Source of the DNA: Streptomyces sp. NBC_01498
GTDB taxonomy: Bacteria > Actinomycetota > Actinomycetes > Streptomycetales > Streptomycetaceae
Assembly (NCBI RefSeq): GCF_036327775.1
Contig: NZ_CP109598.1
Span: 3,286,001-3,350,000 of the forward strand
Length of the DNA stretch: 64,000 bases
Direction of reading: 5' to 3'
In this document: positions 29,997-41,191 of the stretch, piece by piece
How the letters are laid out: the number at the start of each line of letters is the position of its first letter
Position numbering within the stretch: position 1 is the stretch's first letter
Program-made: the position numbers and the translations under genes
Notes under the pieces: model-generated
The model's input: the letters and a program-made list of their open reading frames with translations, nothing else
What the model was told of the DNA's origin: nothing
Database searches by the model: none

Positions 29997-32654
29997 TTAC
30001 GGCGTCTTCTCCAAAGAAGGCGCTCCCGGCGCGGCCCCGTCCCCCGCCCCGGCCTCCGGCTCCCGCCCGCCTGACGCCGGGCCGACGATCAGCCCGTTCC
30101 CCGCGCGGTCCACCCGCACGGTGTCGCCGTCCACGACCTCACCGGCCAGGATCTCCTTGGCCAGCCGGTCGCCGATGGCCGTCTGGATCAGCCGGCGCAG
30201 CGGGCGCGCGCCGTACGCCGGGTCGTTGCCCTCCTCGGCGAGCCACGCCAGGGCCTCCGGGGTGATGTCCAGGGTGAGCCGGCGGTCCGCCAGCCGCTTG
30301 GCCAGGAAGCCGATCTGGAGCTCGGCGATCCGGGCCAGCTCGTCCTTGGCGAGCGCGGAGAACACCACGAGGTCGTCCAGCCGGTTCAGGAACTCCGGCT
30401 TGAAGGACGCCCGTACGGCCTCCAGGACCTGCTGCTTCTTCGTCTCGGCCGAGGGAATCGGATCGACCAGGTACTGACTGCCGAGGTTCGACGTGAGCAC
30501 CAGGATGGTGTTGCGGAAGTCCACCGTCCGGCCCTGGCCGTCGGTGAGGCGCCCGTCGTCCAGCACCTGGAGCAGGACGTCGAAGACCTCCGGGTGCGCC
30601 TTCTCGACCTCGTCCAGCAGGACCACGCTGTACGGCCTGCGGCGTACGGCCTCGGTGAGCTGGCCGCCCTCCTCGTACCCGACGTAGCCGGGAGGGGCCC
30701 CCACCAGGCGCGCGACGGAGTGCTTCTCGCCGTACTCGCTCATGTCGATACGGACCATGGCCCGCTCGTCGTCGAAGAGGAAGTCGGCCAGCGCCTTGGC
30801 CAGTTCGGTCTTGCCGACACCGGTCGGGCCCAGGAAGAGGAACGAGCCGGTGGGCCGGTCCGGGTCCGCGATGCCCGCGCGGCTGCGCCGTACGGCGTCC
30901 GACACGGCCTCCACCGCCTCCGACTGCCCGATCAGCCGGCGCCCCAGCTCGGCCTCCATACGGAGGAGCTTGCGCGTCTCGCCCTCCAGCAGCCGGCCCG
31001 CCGGGATGCCGGTCCACGACCCGACGACGTCGGCGATGTCGTCCTCGCCGACCTCGTCCTTGACCATGGTGTCCTTGGAGGCTTCCTCCTCGGCCTCGGC
31101 CGCCGCCGCCAACTCCTGCTCCACGGCCGGGATCTCGCCGTACAGCAGCTTGGACGCGGTGTCGAGGTCCTGGTCGCGCCGCGCGCGCTCCGCCTGTCCG
31201 CGCAGCTCGTCCAGCTTCTCCTTCAGCTCGCCGACCCGGTTGAGGCCCTGCTTCTCCTTCTGCCAGCGGGCGTCGAGTCCGCGCAGTTCCTCCTCGCGGT
31301 CGGCGAGGTCGCGGCGCAGCTTCTCCAGCCGCTGCCGGGACGCGGCGTCGGACTCGTTCTTCAGCGCCAGCTCCTCCATACGGAGGCGGTCGACGGCCCG
31401 CTGGAGCTCGTCGATCTCGACGGGCGAGGAGTCGATCTCCATACGGAGGCGGGACGCGGCCTCGTCCACCAGGTCGATGGCCTTGTCCGGCAGGAAGCGC
31501 GAGGTGATGTAGCGGTCCGAGAGCGCGGCGGCGGCCACCAGGGCGGCGTCGGCGATCTGCACCTTGTGGTGGGCCTCGTAACGGCCCTTGAGGCCGCGCA
31601 GGATCGCGATCGTGTCCTCGACGTTCGGCTCGGCGACCAGCACCTGCTGGAAGCGCCGTTCCAGCGCGGCGTCCTTCTCGATGCGCTCGCGGTACTCGTC
31701 CAGCGTCGTCGCGCCGACCATGCGCAGTTCGCCGCGCGCGAGCATCGGTTTGAGCATGTTGCCCGCGTCCATGGCGGAGTCGCCGCCGGCGCCCGCGCCC
31801 ACGACGGTGTGCAGTTCGTCGATGAAGGTGATGATCTGCCCGTCGCTGTCCTTGATCTCGGACAGGACGGTCTTCAGCCGCTCCTCGAACTCGCCGCGGT
31901 ACTTGGCGCCCGCGACCATGGCGCCCAGGTCCAGGGAGACCAGCTTCTTGTTCTTCAGGGACTCCGGCACATCGCCCTTGACGATGCGCTGCGCGAGTCC
32001 TTCCACGACGGCGGTCTTGCCGACGCCGGGCTCGCCGATCAGTACGGGATTGTTCTTCGTACGGCGCGACAGCACCTGCACCACACGGCGGATCTCCTGG
32101 TCGCGGCCGATGACCGGGTCCAGCTTGCCCTCGCGCGCGGCGGCCGTGAAATCGGTGCCGAACTTCTCCAGGGCCTTGTACTGGCCCTCCGGGTCGGGTG
32201 TGCTCACCCGGCGTCCTCCCCTTGCCTTCTCGAACGCGGCCAGCAGCTTCTTCGCCCCGGCGCCCCGCCGGTCCAGCATCTCCCCGGTCCGGCCGCCCTC
32301 GGCCGCGATCCCGATGAGCAGGTGTTCGGTCGAGAGGTACTCGTCGCCCAGCTTCCTCGCGCGCTTCGCGCCGTCGGCGATGACGGCGAGCAGCGCCCGG
32401 TCGGGCTGGGGCGGTGCGACGGTGGTGCCCCGCACGCTGGGCAGCTCGGCGAGCAGCCGCTCCGCCCCGGACCGTACCTCAGCCTGGTCGGCGTCGACCG
32501 CGACGAGCAGGTCGGTGATGTTCTCGTTGTCCTCGCCCCCGAGCAGCGCGAGCAGCAGGTGCGCGGGGGTCAGGTCGGCATGGCCCTCCGACACCGCGCG
32601 GTCGGTGGCGGCGTTGAGCGCGGCCTTGCTCTTGTTGGTCAGCTCGGCGTCCAC
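29997..32654 (-). CDS. clpB: ATP-dependent disaggregase ClpB
   Basis: 885 residues from GTG at 32,654, preceded by GAGGAGGAGAG. Clp_N repeats ([20 protein letters not shown]), first AAA+ with GEPGVGKT, a long M-domain coiled coil (about 410-525), second AAA+ with GPTGVGKTE and sensor-2 region, then C-terminal D2-small domain ([11 protein letters not shown]). It rescues aggregated proteins with DnaK-DnaJ-GrpE, encoded 6 kb away. A HAIR operator lies 67-87 bases upstream of the start, placing it in the HspR regulon. Confidence 0.97.
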   Translation of the reverse strand: MDAELTNKSKAALNAATDRAVSEGHADLTPAHLLLALLGGEDNENITDLLVAVDADQAEVRSGAERLLAELPSVRGTTVAPPQPDRALLAVIADGAKRARKLGDEYLSTEHLLIGIAAEGGRTGEMLDRRGAGAKKLLAAFEKARGGRRVSTPDPEGQYKALEKFGTDFTAAAREGKLDPVIGRDQEIRRVVQVLSRRTKNNPVLIGEPGVGKTAVVEGLAQRIVKGDVPESLKNKKLVSLDLGAMVAGAKYRGEFEERLKTVLSEIKDSDGQIITFIDELHTVVGAGAGGDSAMDAGNMLKPMLARGELRMVGATTLDEYRERIEKDAALERRFQQVLVAEPNVEDTIAILRGLKGRYEAHHKVQIADAALVAAAALSDRYITSRFLPDKAIDLVDEAASRLRMEIDSSPVEIDELQRAVDRLRMEELALKNESDAASRQRLEKLRRDLADREEELRGLDARWQKEKQGLNRVGELKEKLDELRGQAERARRDQDLDTASKLLYGEIPAVEQELAAAAEAEEEASKDTMVKDEVGEDDIADVVGSWTGIPAGRLLEGETRKLLRMEAELGRRLIGQSEAVEAVSDAVRRSRAGIADPDRPTGSFLFLGPTGVGKTELAKALADFLFDDERAMVRIDMSEYGEKHSVARLVGAPPGYVGYEEGGQLTEAVRRRPYSVVLLDEVEKAHPEVFDVLLQVLDDGRLTDGQGRTVDFRNTILVLTSNLGSQYLVDPIPSAETKKQQVLEAVRASFKPEFLNRLDDLVVFSALAKDELARIAELQIGFLAKRLADRRLTLDITPEALAWLAEEGNDPAYGARPLRRLIQTAIGDRLAKEILAGEVVDGDTVRVDRAGNGLIVGPASGGREPEAGAGDGAAPGAPSLEKTP

Positions 32655-32720
32655 GTCCGGTCTCTCCTCCTCGGCGCAGGGTCGGCCCACCAGGGACCTG
32701 ACCCAACCAACGTACGCAAA

Positions 32721-32741
32721 GTTGAGTCTATTCCACTCAAG
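32721..32741. promoter_or_regulatory. HAIR operator (HspR site) of clpB
   Basis: TTGAGT-N7-ACTCAAG at 32722-32741, a near-perfect match to the HspR-associated inverted repeat CTTGAGT-N7-ACTCAAG. It lies in the clpB promoter region; HspR encoded at 36,642 is the expected repressor. Confidence 0.9.
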
Positions 32742-33015
32742 GCTGGGAGAGCCAGCTCCGACACCGCGACATCCGGCCCGTGGGGCCGTTCGGGCCCCCG
32801 GCCGCCCCACCGGCCAGCGGCCGGCCGGTGGGGCCCGCCCGCGCGCTTCGACGCACGGCTCGTACGACTCGTGCGCTTTGTCGTACGACCGGACCACCGG
32901 ACGAGCGGCCCGACCGACAGCCGGACAAGCGGATGGACGAGCGGCCCGGCGTGCGGCGCTGGCGAACTCCCGCCACCAGGGCCCCGGGAGGCCGTTACGC
33001 GCCTATTCTTCCGGC

Positions 33016-33420
33016 ATGGCCCAAGACGTACGCGATCCCGACGCCGACTATCTCGCCTTCTGGCGGGAGCGCCACCTGTGCACACTGACCACGCTCCGGC
33101 CCGACGGCACGCCGCACGTGGTCCCCGTGGGGGTGACGTACGAGTCGGAGGCACGGCTGGCACGTGTCATCACCGGCAAGGACTCCATGAAGGTGGCCCA
33201 CATCCTGGCGGCGGGTCCGGCCGGGGCGCGGGTCGCGGTCTGCCAGGTCCACCGACGGCGCTGGGCGACTCTTGAGGGCGTCGCGACGGTGAGCGCGGAC
33301 CCCGATCGGGTCGCGGACGCCGTAGGCCGTTACGCGGCCCGCTACGAGCGCGAGCCGAGGCCGAACCCGGACCGGGTCGTGGTCGAGATCGCGGTCGACC
33401 GCGCACTGGGCAGAGGATGA
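33016..33420 (+). CDS. PPOX-class F420/FMN-dependent oxidoreductase-like protein
   Basis: 134 residues from ATG at 33,016. The split-barrel pattern is present: [75 protein letters not shown], ending [13 protein letters not shown]. This matches the Rv1155/TIGR03618-type PPOX group, small cytosolic enzymes that bind F420 or FMN. The substrate is not known. It ends 176 bases before a shared bidirectional terminator. Confidence 0.85.
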   Translation: MAQDVRDPDADYLAFWRERHLCTLTTLRPDGTPHVVPVGVTYESEARLARVITGKDSMKVAHILAAGPAGARVAVCQVHRRRWATLEGVATVSADPDRVADAVGRYAARYEREPRPNPDRVVVEIAVDRALGRG

Positions 33421-33596
33421 GAACCGGCACACCGCCCGGCGCGAGCCGGTGCGGGCCCGTACGCGGAGCCACCCGCGGAAACACCCACAGGAACGTGCCC
33501 GGCGACGCGAGCGGGCCCGCGCCGGCCTGCGGACGGCACCGCCGGGGAGGTCCGCGCCGAGCCGGGGGCCCGGGATCCGCGCCCGTATGCGGGCAG

Positions 33597-33641
33597 CACA
33601 GCGGCGCCATCGCGTTTCAGGTCCACGATGGCGCCGCTGTG
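33597..33641. terminator. Bidirectional terminator between convergent genes
   Basis: A perfect 16-bp inverted repeat (left arm from 33,597, right arm ending 33,641) with a 13-base loop, between the convergent ends at 33,420 and 33,684. Its placement supports termination from both sides. Confidence 0.75.
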
Positions 33642-33683
33642 TGGGGGAAGCGCCCGAGCGATCTACTACGACGGGGGAATCGC

Positions 33684-34004
33684 TCAGGCACTGCGGGGGG
33701 TGGCGGAAATGGTCTGTGGTTCGACCAGCTGGTGGTCACGCTGGTCAAGATTGACGAAAATCATGTCGTACCGAATCGCGCAGCGTACGGGCTGCGGCGC
33801 CCCCCGGGGCTTCCTCAGACACCGGTAGGCACGGACGTCCTCGTCCTCCTCGCGGACGACGACCACGGGCTCGCCGAACAGGGTGACCATCAGCGAGTCG
33901 CCGCGATGAGGAATCGCCGTGACGAGATCGATGAAGTGCCATCCGGACCGGTAGGCCGAAGCCATCTCGCGCCGAAAGACCCTGTCGTCGGGCGGGACAG
34001 TCAT
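33684..34004 (-). CDS. Hypothetical protein coupled to secreted peptide
   Basis: 106 residues starting MTVPPDDRVFRREMASAYR at 34,004, overlapping the stop of the upstream 55-residue gene by ATGA. The centre reads HFIDLVTAIPHRGDSLMVTL, then FGEPVVVVREEDEDVRAYRC; the 'dG.PvvvvR..dG.vrAyrc' pattern recalls the N-terminal strand pair of Rieske-type oxygenases, but there are no iron-sulphur Cys-His pairs. I do not assign function. Coupling with the peptide gene suggests a shared role, for example processing or immunity. Confidence 0.6.
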   Translation of the reverse strand: MTVPPDDRVFRREMASAYRSGWHFIDLVTAIPHRGDSLMVTLFGEPVVVVREEDEDVRAYRCLRKPRGAPQPVRCAIRYDMIFVNLDQRDHQLVEPQTISATPRSA

Positions 34005-34168
34005 GCGCCCAGGTCCACCGGCGGGTTCTCCCACGTGGGCTCACCCGGTACAGCCTGCACAGAGTGCGCCGGCTCGGTCTCCCAAGTGGGTTCACCGTTG
34101 GCGGCGACGACCGTGAAAGCAGTCGCAGCAACAGCAAGTGCGCAAAGTGTGCGAACCATCCTCTTCAT
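34001..34168 (-). CDS. Small secreted peptide with repeated GEPTWE motif
   Basis: 55 residues starting MKRMVRTLCALAVAATAFTV at 34,168 (GGAG upstream). The positively charged start and hydrophobic stretch form a signal peptide ending near VVAA. The predicted mature part, about 32 residues, has GEPTWE twice and is acidic and proline-containing. There is no Cys after the leader. The gene diverges from a LuxR-type regulator and is translationally coupled to the next gene. It may be a signalling or structural peptide; the family is not recognised. Confidence 0.65.
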   Translation of the reverse strand: MKRMVRTLCALAVAATAFTVVAANGEPTWETEPAHSVQAVPGEPTWENPPVDLGA

Positions 34169-34264
34169 GGACGATCTCCACCCCATTCTGATCACTATCC
34201 CTCCCCCCGCGTCTAAGACGATGGCCCACAGTTCACGCAACCACCAGCGACCACGGGCATCATG

Positions 34265-34280
34265 TTCCTGTAATTCAGGA
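34265..34280. promoter_or_regulatory. Operator-like element TTCCTG-N5-CAGGA before LuxR-type gene 1
   Basis: TTCCTG at 34265-34270 and CAGGA at 34276-34280, 17 bases before the ATG of the regulator. The same spacing and near-identical sequence occur before its paralogue (35483-35498), suggesting a common binding site and autoregulation. Confidence 0.5.
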
Positions 34281-34297
34281 CCCTGAGGGGGTGACAA

Positions 34298-35281
34298 ATG
34301 CAGTCAAATCAGGCTACTTCCGGGCACAGACACAGCCCCGGCGAACTGTGCGAAGCGGGTAAAAACCTTTACGCGGCAGCTCTGCGCTCCGGTCGGCTGT
34401 CCCGGTCGGACGCGGAAGCCGCGCCCTGCCTGCTCGATCTGGCCCTGCTGCACCCGGACCCGGACGATCCGCAGTGGCTGCGTCCGGTGCCCCCGGCGAT
34501 CGCGCTCAACCAGCTCACGCACCCCATCGAGCGTGAGATCCAGGAGCGCCGGCAGATAGCCACCTCGCTGGCCGACACCTTCGAGCCGTTCATGAGCCTC
34601 ACGGCTCTGGACCCCTCCACGACGCACGCCATCACCGTGCTCGAAGGACTGAGCCTCATCAACACCACGCTCGACCGCCTCACGGCCGAGTGCACCGAGG
34701 AACTGCTGACCGTCCAGCCCGGCAGCGGGCGCAGGCCCGACACGCTGGAGAAGGGGCTGGAGCGGGTGGCGCCGCTGCTCAACAACGGCGTCAAGATGCG
34801 CACGCTCTACCAGCACACCGCCCGCCACCACCCCTCCACGCTGGCCTTCGTGGAACACGTCGCGCCCTACGGCGCCGAGGTGCGGACTCTTGAGGAGATC
34901 ATCGAACGGCTGATCATCATCGACCGGAAGGTCGCCCTGGTCCCGGCCCGCAGCGACCGCCAGATCGCCCTGGAGCTGCGCCACGAGGGCCTGGTGCAGT
35001 ATCTCGTCGGTGTCTTCGAGCAGTTCTGGCTCCACGGGACGCCCTGGGACGACCAACTGTCCTACGCGCCCGAGCTGGACGGCATCACCAGCATCCAGCG
35101 GTCCATCGCCAAACTCCTGGTCGACGGCCACGTCGACGAGGCCATCGCGCGCCGGCTCGGCATGAACGTACGCACCTGCCGGGCGCACATCGCCAAGCTC
35201 AACACCACGCTCGGAAGCGGCAGCCGGGCGCAACTCGGCTATCTCATCGCCCAGTCGGGAATCCTGGACCAGGACCACTGA
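34298..35281 (+). CDS. LuxR-type transcriptional regulator, paralogue 1
   Basis: 327 residues from ATG at 34,298 (GAGGGGGTGA upstream). The N-terminal two thirds are a TrmB-like/sensor part (APCLLDLALLHPDPDDPQWL; RTLEEIIERLIIIDRKVALV). The C terminus holds a LuxR HTH (IARRLGMNVRTCRAHIAKLN). No receiver Asp or ATP-binding loop is visible, so it is a stand-alone regulator. It is divergent from the secreted-peptide gene, which it may control, and about half identical by eye to the next gene. Confidence 0.85.
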   Translation: MQSNQATSGHRHSPGELCEAGKNLYAAALRSGRLSRSDAEAAPCLLDLALLHPDPDDPQWLRPVPPAIALNQLTHPIEREIQERRQIATSLADTFEPFMSLTALDPSTTHAITVLEGLSLINTTLDRLTAECTEELLTVQPGSGRRPDTLEKGLERVAPLLNNGVKMRTLYQHTARHHPSTLAFVEHVAPYGAEVRTLEEIIERLIIIDRKVALVPARSDRQIALELRHEGLVQYLVGVFEQFWLHGTPWDDQLSYAPELDGITSIQRSIAKLLVDGHVDEAIARRLGMNVRTCRAHIAKLNTTLGSGSRAQLGYLIAQSGILDQDH

Positions 35282-35324
35282 CCCGTTACCCCCGTTCCGT
35301 CCGCCGCCCGGTCCGCGCACGACA

Positions 35325-35348
35325 CCACGCCCCTGGACAGGGGCGTGG
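35325..35348 (+). terminator. Hairpin after LuxR-type gene 1
   Basis: CCACGCCCC and GGGGCGTGG pair around TGGACA, 44 bases past the stop at 35,281. No T-run, but it is a typical Streptomyces-type 3' hairpin. Confidence 0.55.
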
Positions 35349-35482
35349 CCGCGCCGGGGGGTGAACGGCCGCGGCCCTCGGGCGCGTCGGGGATGCGTGC
35401 GCGGGGAGGTGTGCGCGGGGAGTCGACCACTCCCAGCCACCGGCAAGCGTCCCCCGGTAGTTAGACTCGCACCACCGCCATC

Positions 35483-35498
35483 TTCCTGCACTGCAGAA
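35483..35498. promoter_or_regulatory. Operator-like element TTCCTG-N5-CAGAA before LuxR-type gene 2
   Basis: TTCCTG at 35483-35488 and CAGAA at 35494-35498, 16 bases before the GTG start, mirroring the element in front of paralogue 1. The centre CTGCA-C-TGCAG is itself a perfect inverted repeat. Confidence 0.5.
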
Positions 35499-35514
35499 AA
35501 AGGGGGGTGCCCAA

Positions 35515-36513
35515 GTGGCAGGAACCGCACCAAAGTTGACCCATCCGCACAGCGAGCGGGAGCTGTGCGACGCGGCCGTGCCCCTCTACACGGAGGCGCT
35601 GCGCGAGGGTGGTGTCCGCCGCGACCGGCTGACCGCCGCGCCCTGCCTGCTGGACATGGCGCTGCTGCGTCCGGACCCGGACGATCCCCAGTGGCTGCGC
35701 GCGGTGCCCCCGTCGGCCGCCCTGGCCCATCTGCTGCTGCCCATCACACGGGAGATCCACGAACGCGTACGGCTCACGACCCTGCTGGCCGACTCCCTGG
35801 CACCACTGGCGGCCGTGCCGAGCGCCGACCCCAATCTCTCCATCACGGTCCTCGAAGGCGTCCCCCGCATCAAGTCGGCCCTCCGGGAGGCGTCGGCCGC
35901 CGCGACGTCGGAGATCCTCACGGCGCAGCCCGGCGGCAACCGTACGAAGGAAGCCATGGAACAGGGCCTCAGGAACTCCCTGGCGGCCATCGAGCGGGGC
36001 GCGCGGCTGCGCCACGTCTACCAGCACCCGGCGCGCTACAGCCCGCACCTCAAGGAGTATCTGACGCGGGTGCCGGCCGACCGGCTGGAGGTGCGCACCG
36101 TCGAGCAGACCGTCGAGCGGCTGATCATCATCGACCGTGAGGTGGCGCTCATCCCCGCCGACCCCGACCGGACGACGGCTCTGGAGATCCGGCACCCCGG
36201 TCTGGTGACCTATCTCGTCCAGGTCTACGACGTGCTGTGGGCGCAGGGCACCCCGCTGACGGAACAGCTCACGGCGCCCGCGCCGCGGGCCCCGGTCACC
36301 CAGGTCCAGCGCGGCATCGCCCGGCTCCTCGTCGAGGGCACCAGCGACGAGGTGGTGGCCCGCCGGATGGGCATCAGCGTCCGTACCTGCCGCTCCCACA
36401 TCGCCAAGCTGATGCAGGCCCTCAACGCCTCCACGCGCACCCATCTGGGCGCCCTGCTGGCCCGGTCGGGCCTGGCCGACCCCCAGCCGCCCCAGCCTCC
36501 CGGAACCCCCTGA
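35515..36513 (+). CDS. LuxR-type transcriptional regulator, paralogue 2
   Basis: 332 residues from GTG at 35,515 (AGGGGGG upstream). The arrangement is the same as in the preceding gene: APCLLDMALLRPDPDDPQWL, VRTVEQTVERLIIIDREVAL, HTH IARLLVEGTSDEVVARRMGI then SVRTCRSHIAKLM. The two genes are tandem paralogues, probably from a local duplication that later diverged. Convergent with hspR, whose 3' end lies 128 bases away. Confidence 0.85.
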   Translation: MAGTAPKLTHPHSERELCDAAVPLYTEALREGGVRRDRLTAAPCLLDMALLRPDPDDPQWLRAVPPSAALAHLLLPITREIHERVRLTTLLADSLAPLAAVPSADPNLSITVLEGVPRIKSALREASAAATSEILTAQPGGNRTKEAMEQGLRNSLAAIERGARLRHVYQHPARYSPHLKEYLTRVPADRLEVRTVEQTVERLIIIDREVALIPADPDRTTALEIRHPGLVTYLVQVYDVLWAQGTPLTEQLTAPAPRAPVTQVQRGIARLLVEGTSDEVVARRMGISVRTCRSHIAKLMQALNASTRTHLGALLARSGLADPQPPQPPGTP

Positions 36514-36641
36514 GGACGCCGACGGCGGCCGGGGCACGCGAAAGGCCCGCCGCCCACCGGGAGTTCCCGACGGACGACGGACCCGAACAGCTCAGTCGCC
36601 GGCTCGTGCCGGCCGATCCCCGAAGATCCGCCGGACAGTCC

Positions 36642-37118
36642 CTAGTCGGACGACAGCTTCGGCTTCGGGCGCCACACCACCAGCGCGCTGGTCTGCTGCA
36701 CGTCCTGGTACGGCACCAGGTCCCGCCGGTACGACGCGTGGACCTGGGCCTCGCGCTGGCGCATCGCCGCCGCCGCGCCGTCCACCGCCGCGCCGAGTTC
36801 CGCCACGCGGGCCTGGAGCGCGGCGACCTGGTTCTCCAGTTCGATGATCCGCTTGATGCCGGCCAGATTGATACCCTCGTCCTGCGACAACTGCTGCACC
36901 TGGCGCAGCAGTTCGATGTCGCGTGCCGAGTAACGCCTGCCGCGGCCCGCCGTCCGGTCCGGCGAGACCAGACCCAACCGGTCGTACTGACGCAGGGTCT
37001 GCGGATGCAGCCCCGACAGCTGAGCCGCCACCGAGATGACGTACACCGGCGACTCGTCGGTCAGTTCGAAGGCCCGGTTGAACGATGACTGCGGTCGACG
37101 CCGCCCGACCCCGTCCAT
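36642..37118 (-). CDS. hspR: Heat-shock repressor HspR (MerR family)
   Basis: 158 residues starting MDGVGRRRPQSSFNRAFEL at 37,118 (GGGAG upstream). MerR HTH: YVISVAAQLSGLHPQTLRQY then DRLGLVSPDRTAGRGRRYS; an effector-linked coiled coil (IKRIIELENQVAALQARVAE) follows. The C-terminal hydrophobic tail (SALVVWRPKPKLSS) is typical of HspR and contributes to DnaK binding. It represses dnaK operon and clpB through HAIR sites, both found here. It lies 4 bases downstream of dnaJ in the operon. Confidence 0.95.
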   Translation of the reverse strand: MDGVGRRRPQSSFNRAFELTDESPVYVISVAAQLSGLHPQTLRQYDRLGLVSPDRTAGRGRRYSARDIELLRQVQQLSQDEGINLAGIKRIIELENQVAALQARVAELGAAVDGAAAAMRQREAQVHASYRRDLVPYQDVQQTSALVVWRPKPKLSSD

Positions 37119-37122
37119 GGAG

Positions 37123-38328
37123 TCACGCTCCCTTCGCTGCCTGGAACAGCTCGTCCCGCGGGTTCTCCCCCGCGGTCGCCTTCCGGTAGGACTCCAGCGC
37201 GTCACGAGCCTCGGCACCGAGTTCCTTGGGAACGACCACCTCGACGGTGACGAGGAGATCGCCGCGACTGCCGTCCTTGCGTACGGCACCCTTCCCCCGG
37301 GCGCGCATCGTACGTCCGTTGGGGGTGCCCGCGGGCAGTTTCAGGGTGACCGGCGGACCGCCCAGCGTCGGGACCTTCACCTCGCCGCCGAGCGCCGCCT
37401 CCACGAAGGTGACCGGCACCGTGACGGTGAGGTTGTCGTCCTTGCGGCCGAAGACCGGGTGCGAGCCGACGTGGACCACCACGTACAGATCGCCCCCGGG
37501 ACCGCCGCGCTCGCCCGGCGCGCCCTTGCCGCGCAGCCGGATCCGCTGGCCGTCGCTGACGCCCGCCGGGATGCGGACCTGCATGGTCCGCGAGGACCGG
37601 GCACGGCCGCTGCCCTTGCAGACGTCGCACGGGTCCTGGGCGATCAGCCCACGGCCCTTGCAGTCCACGCAGGGGTCGGTCAGCGAGAAGCCGCCGCCCG
37701 AGCCGCGCGACACCTGACCGGTGCCGACACAGGTCGGGCAGACCCTCGGTGAGCCGTTCTTGTCGCCGGTGCCCGAACACGCCTTGCAGGGGGCCTGGCT
37801 GGACATCCGGAGCGGGACCGTGGCCCCGTCGACCGCCTCGGTGAAGCTGAGCGTCACCTCGGACTCGATGTCCTGGCCCCGGCGCGGCTGCGTCCGCGTG
37901 CCGGTGCCGGGCCCGCCTCTGTTGAAGAGGCCGCCGAACACGTCCCCGAGTCCGCCGCCGAAGCCGCCCGCGCCGCCCTGGCCCTGGCCCTGCGGCCCGC
38001 CGCCCTGGGGGCCGCCTCCGAAGAGGTCCCCCAGGTCGAAGTTGAAGGACCCGCCGCCGGCGCCGGGGCCGGCCCGGAAGCCGCCCCCGTTGCCGAAGAG
38101 CGAGCGGGCCTCGTCGTACTCCTTGCGCCGCTTGGGGTCACCGAGGATGTCGTTCGCCTCGGAGATCTCCTTGAAGCGCTCCTCGGCCTTGACGTCGCCC
38201 TTGTTGGCGTCCGGGTGGAACTCGCGGGCGAGCTTCCGGTACGCCTTCTTGATCTCGGCCTCGGTGGCGTCCTTGGGGACGCCGAGAACCTTGTAGTAGT
38301 CCTTCTCCACGAAGTCCTTGGTACTCAT
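37123..38328 (-). CDS. dnaJ: Chaperone DnaJ
   Basis: 401 residues. J-domain at 8-75 with the HPD triad (EFHPDANKG). A long glycine/phenylalanine-rich linker with many GGG and GQGQ stretches follows (about 85-155). Four zinc CxxCxGxG repeats come next (CKACSGTG; CPTCVGTG; CVDCKGRG; CDVCKGSG), then client-binding C-terminal domains. It stimulates DnaK ATPase and delivers substrates. Downstream of grpE and 4 bases before hspR in the single operon. Confidence 0.97.
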   Translation of the reverse strand: MSTKDFVEKDYYKVLGVPKDATEAEIKKAYRKLAREFHPDANKGDVKAEERFKEISEANDILGDPKRRKEYDEARSLFGNGGGFRAGPGAGGGSFNFDLGDLFGGGPQGGGPQGQGQGGAGGFGGGLGDVFGGLFNRGGPGTGTRTQPRRGQDIESEVTLSFTEAVDGATVPLRMSSQAPCKACSGTGDKNGSPRVCPTCVGTGQVSRGSGGGFSLTDPCVDCKGRGLIAQDPCDVCKGSGRARSSRTMQVRIPAGVSDGQRIRLRGKGAPGERGGPGGDLYVVVHVGSHPVFGRKDDNLTVTVPVTFVEAALGGEVKVPTLGGPPVTLKLPAGTPNGRTMRARGKGAVRKDGSRGDLLVTVEVVVPKELGAEARDALESYRKATAGENPRDELFQAAKGA

Positions 38329-38405
38329 TCCCGACGTCCCTCCTCACTGCCCGTCATGCGTACTGCCCGTCCGTGCCGCCACCGGGACCCGTGGGCCCCG
38401 GCACG

Positions 38406-39082
38406 TCAGCCCTCGTCCGGGCCACCGTTCTCCTCGTCCGTGTCCGGCTCGTCGGCGGTCTTCGCCTTCTCCCCGGGCTGGACCCCCGGCTGGGGCTCCG
38501 CCACGGCGACGCGCGCGGGCCTGATGGTCCGCTCGCCGAACCGGTACCCAGGCTGGAGGATCGCGACGCACGTGTCCTCGGTGACATCCGGCGCGTAGCT
38601 GTGCATCAGCGCCTCGTGGATGGTCGGGTCGAAGGGCTCGCCCTCCTTGCCGAACTGCTGGAGGCCCATCTTGGAGGCCACCGTCTCCAGCGACTCCGCC
38701 ACCGACTTGAACCCGCCCACGAGCTCGGCGTGCTCCCGGGCGCGCCCGATGTCGTCCAGCACGGGCAGCAGCTCGGTCAGGAGGTTCGCGATGGCGATCT
38801 CCTTGACCGTGATGCGGTCCCGCTCGACCCGGCGGCGGTAGTTCTGGTACTCGGCCTGAAGCCGCTGGAGGTCGGCCGTGCGCTCACCGAGCGCCGTACG
38901 GACCTGGTCCAGCTGTGCGATCAGGGCGGTCTGTGTGGCGTCCTGCTGTACGTCCCCGGCCGGGGGGGCCGCCGGGCCCGGCTCCTTGGCGGAGTCCGGC
39001 TCGGCGGCCTTCGGCGCGGCGTCTTCGGGGGTGGCGCCGGAAGGGACGTCGGGCTTCTCCTCGAAGCCCGGAGTCTCCTCCG

Positions 39083-39086
<4 letters not shown>
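38406..39086 (-). CDS. grpE: Nucleotide exchange factor GrpE
   Basis: 226 residues from a GTG at 39,086 whose GTGA overlaps the dnaK stop. An acidic, low-complexity N terminus is followed by a long coiled coil ([32 protein letters not shown]) and the beta domain ([20 protein letters not shown], later [20 protein letters not shown]). It releases ADP from DnaK. The C-terminal ~30 residues after [11 protein letters not shown] are an acidic extension common in actinobacteria. Confidence 0.97.
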
Positions 39087-40936
<1,850 letters not shown>

Positions 40937-40954
40937 TTCGATTCCTCCAGCTGA

Positions 40955-40975
40955 CTTGAGTGGAACAGGCTCAAG
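40955..40975. promoter_or_regulatory. HAIR operator 1 of dnaK operon
   Basis: CTTGAGT-N7-GCTCAAG, 19 bases upstream of the dnaK start, close to the HAIR consensus CTTGAGT-N7-ACTCAAG with one difference. Confidence 0.9.
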
Positions 40976-41006
40976 CATGCACGACTGATCCTCACGCGTC
41001 AACAGA

Positions 41007-41027
41007 CCTGAGTCGGACAGGCTCAAC
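41007..41027. promoter_or_regulatory. HAIR operator 2 of dnaK operon
   Basis: CCTGAGT-N7-GCTCAAC, 52 bases from operator 1 centre to centre, a weaker HAIR copy. Two or more HAIR sites in front of dnaK are expected for HspR control. Confidence 0.85.
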
Positions 41028-41191
41028 TATCGTGCTGTCCGATTCGGGTGCCTTATCCGGAACGCCTGCGGTTACCGCAGGTCCGCGCGCCTTCGGAACT
41101 TCGCCTCCGTACTGAGACACGATCGTCCGGCAGCTGAATCGCAAAAGTCATGATGCCGTACACAGTGACCCACAACGGTCGGGGGTAGCGC

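Noticed and set aside
30594..33275. Long open frame (893 codons) opposite clpB
   Set aside because: Same effect; Leu/Val/Gly-rich without motifs, and it crosses the clpB promoter and HAIR site.
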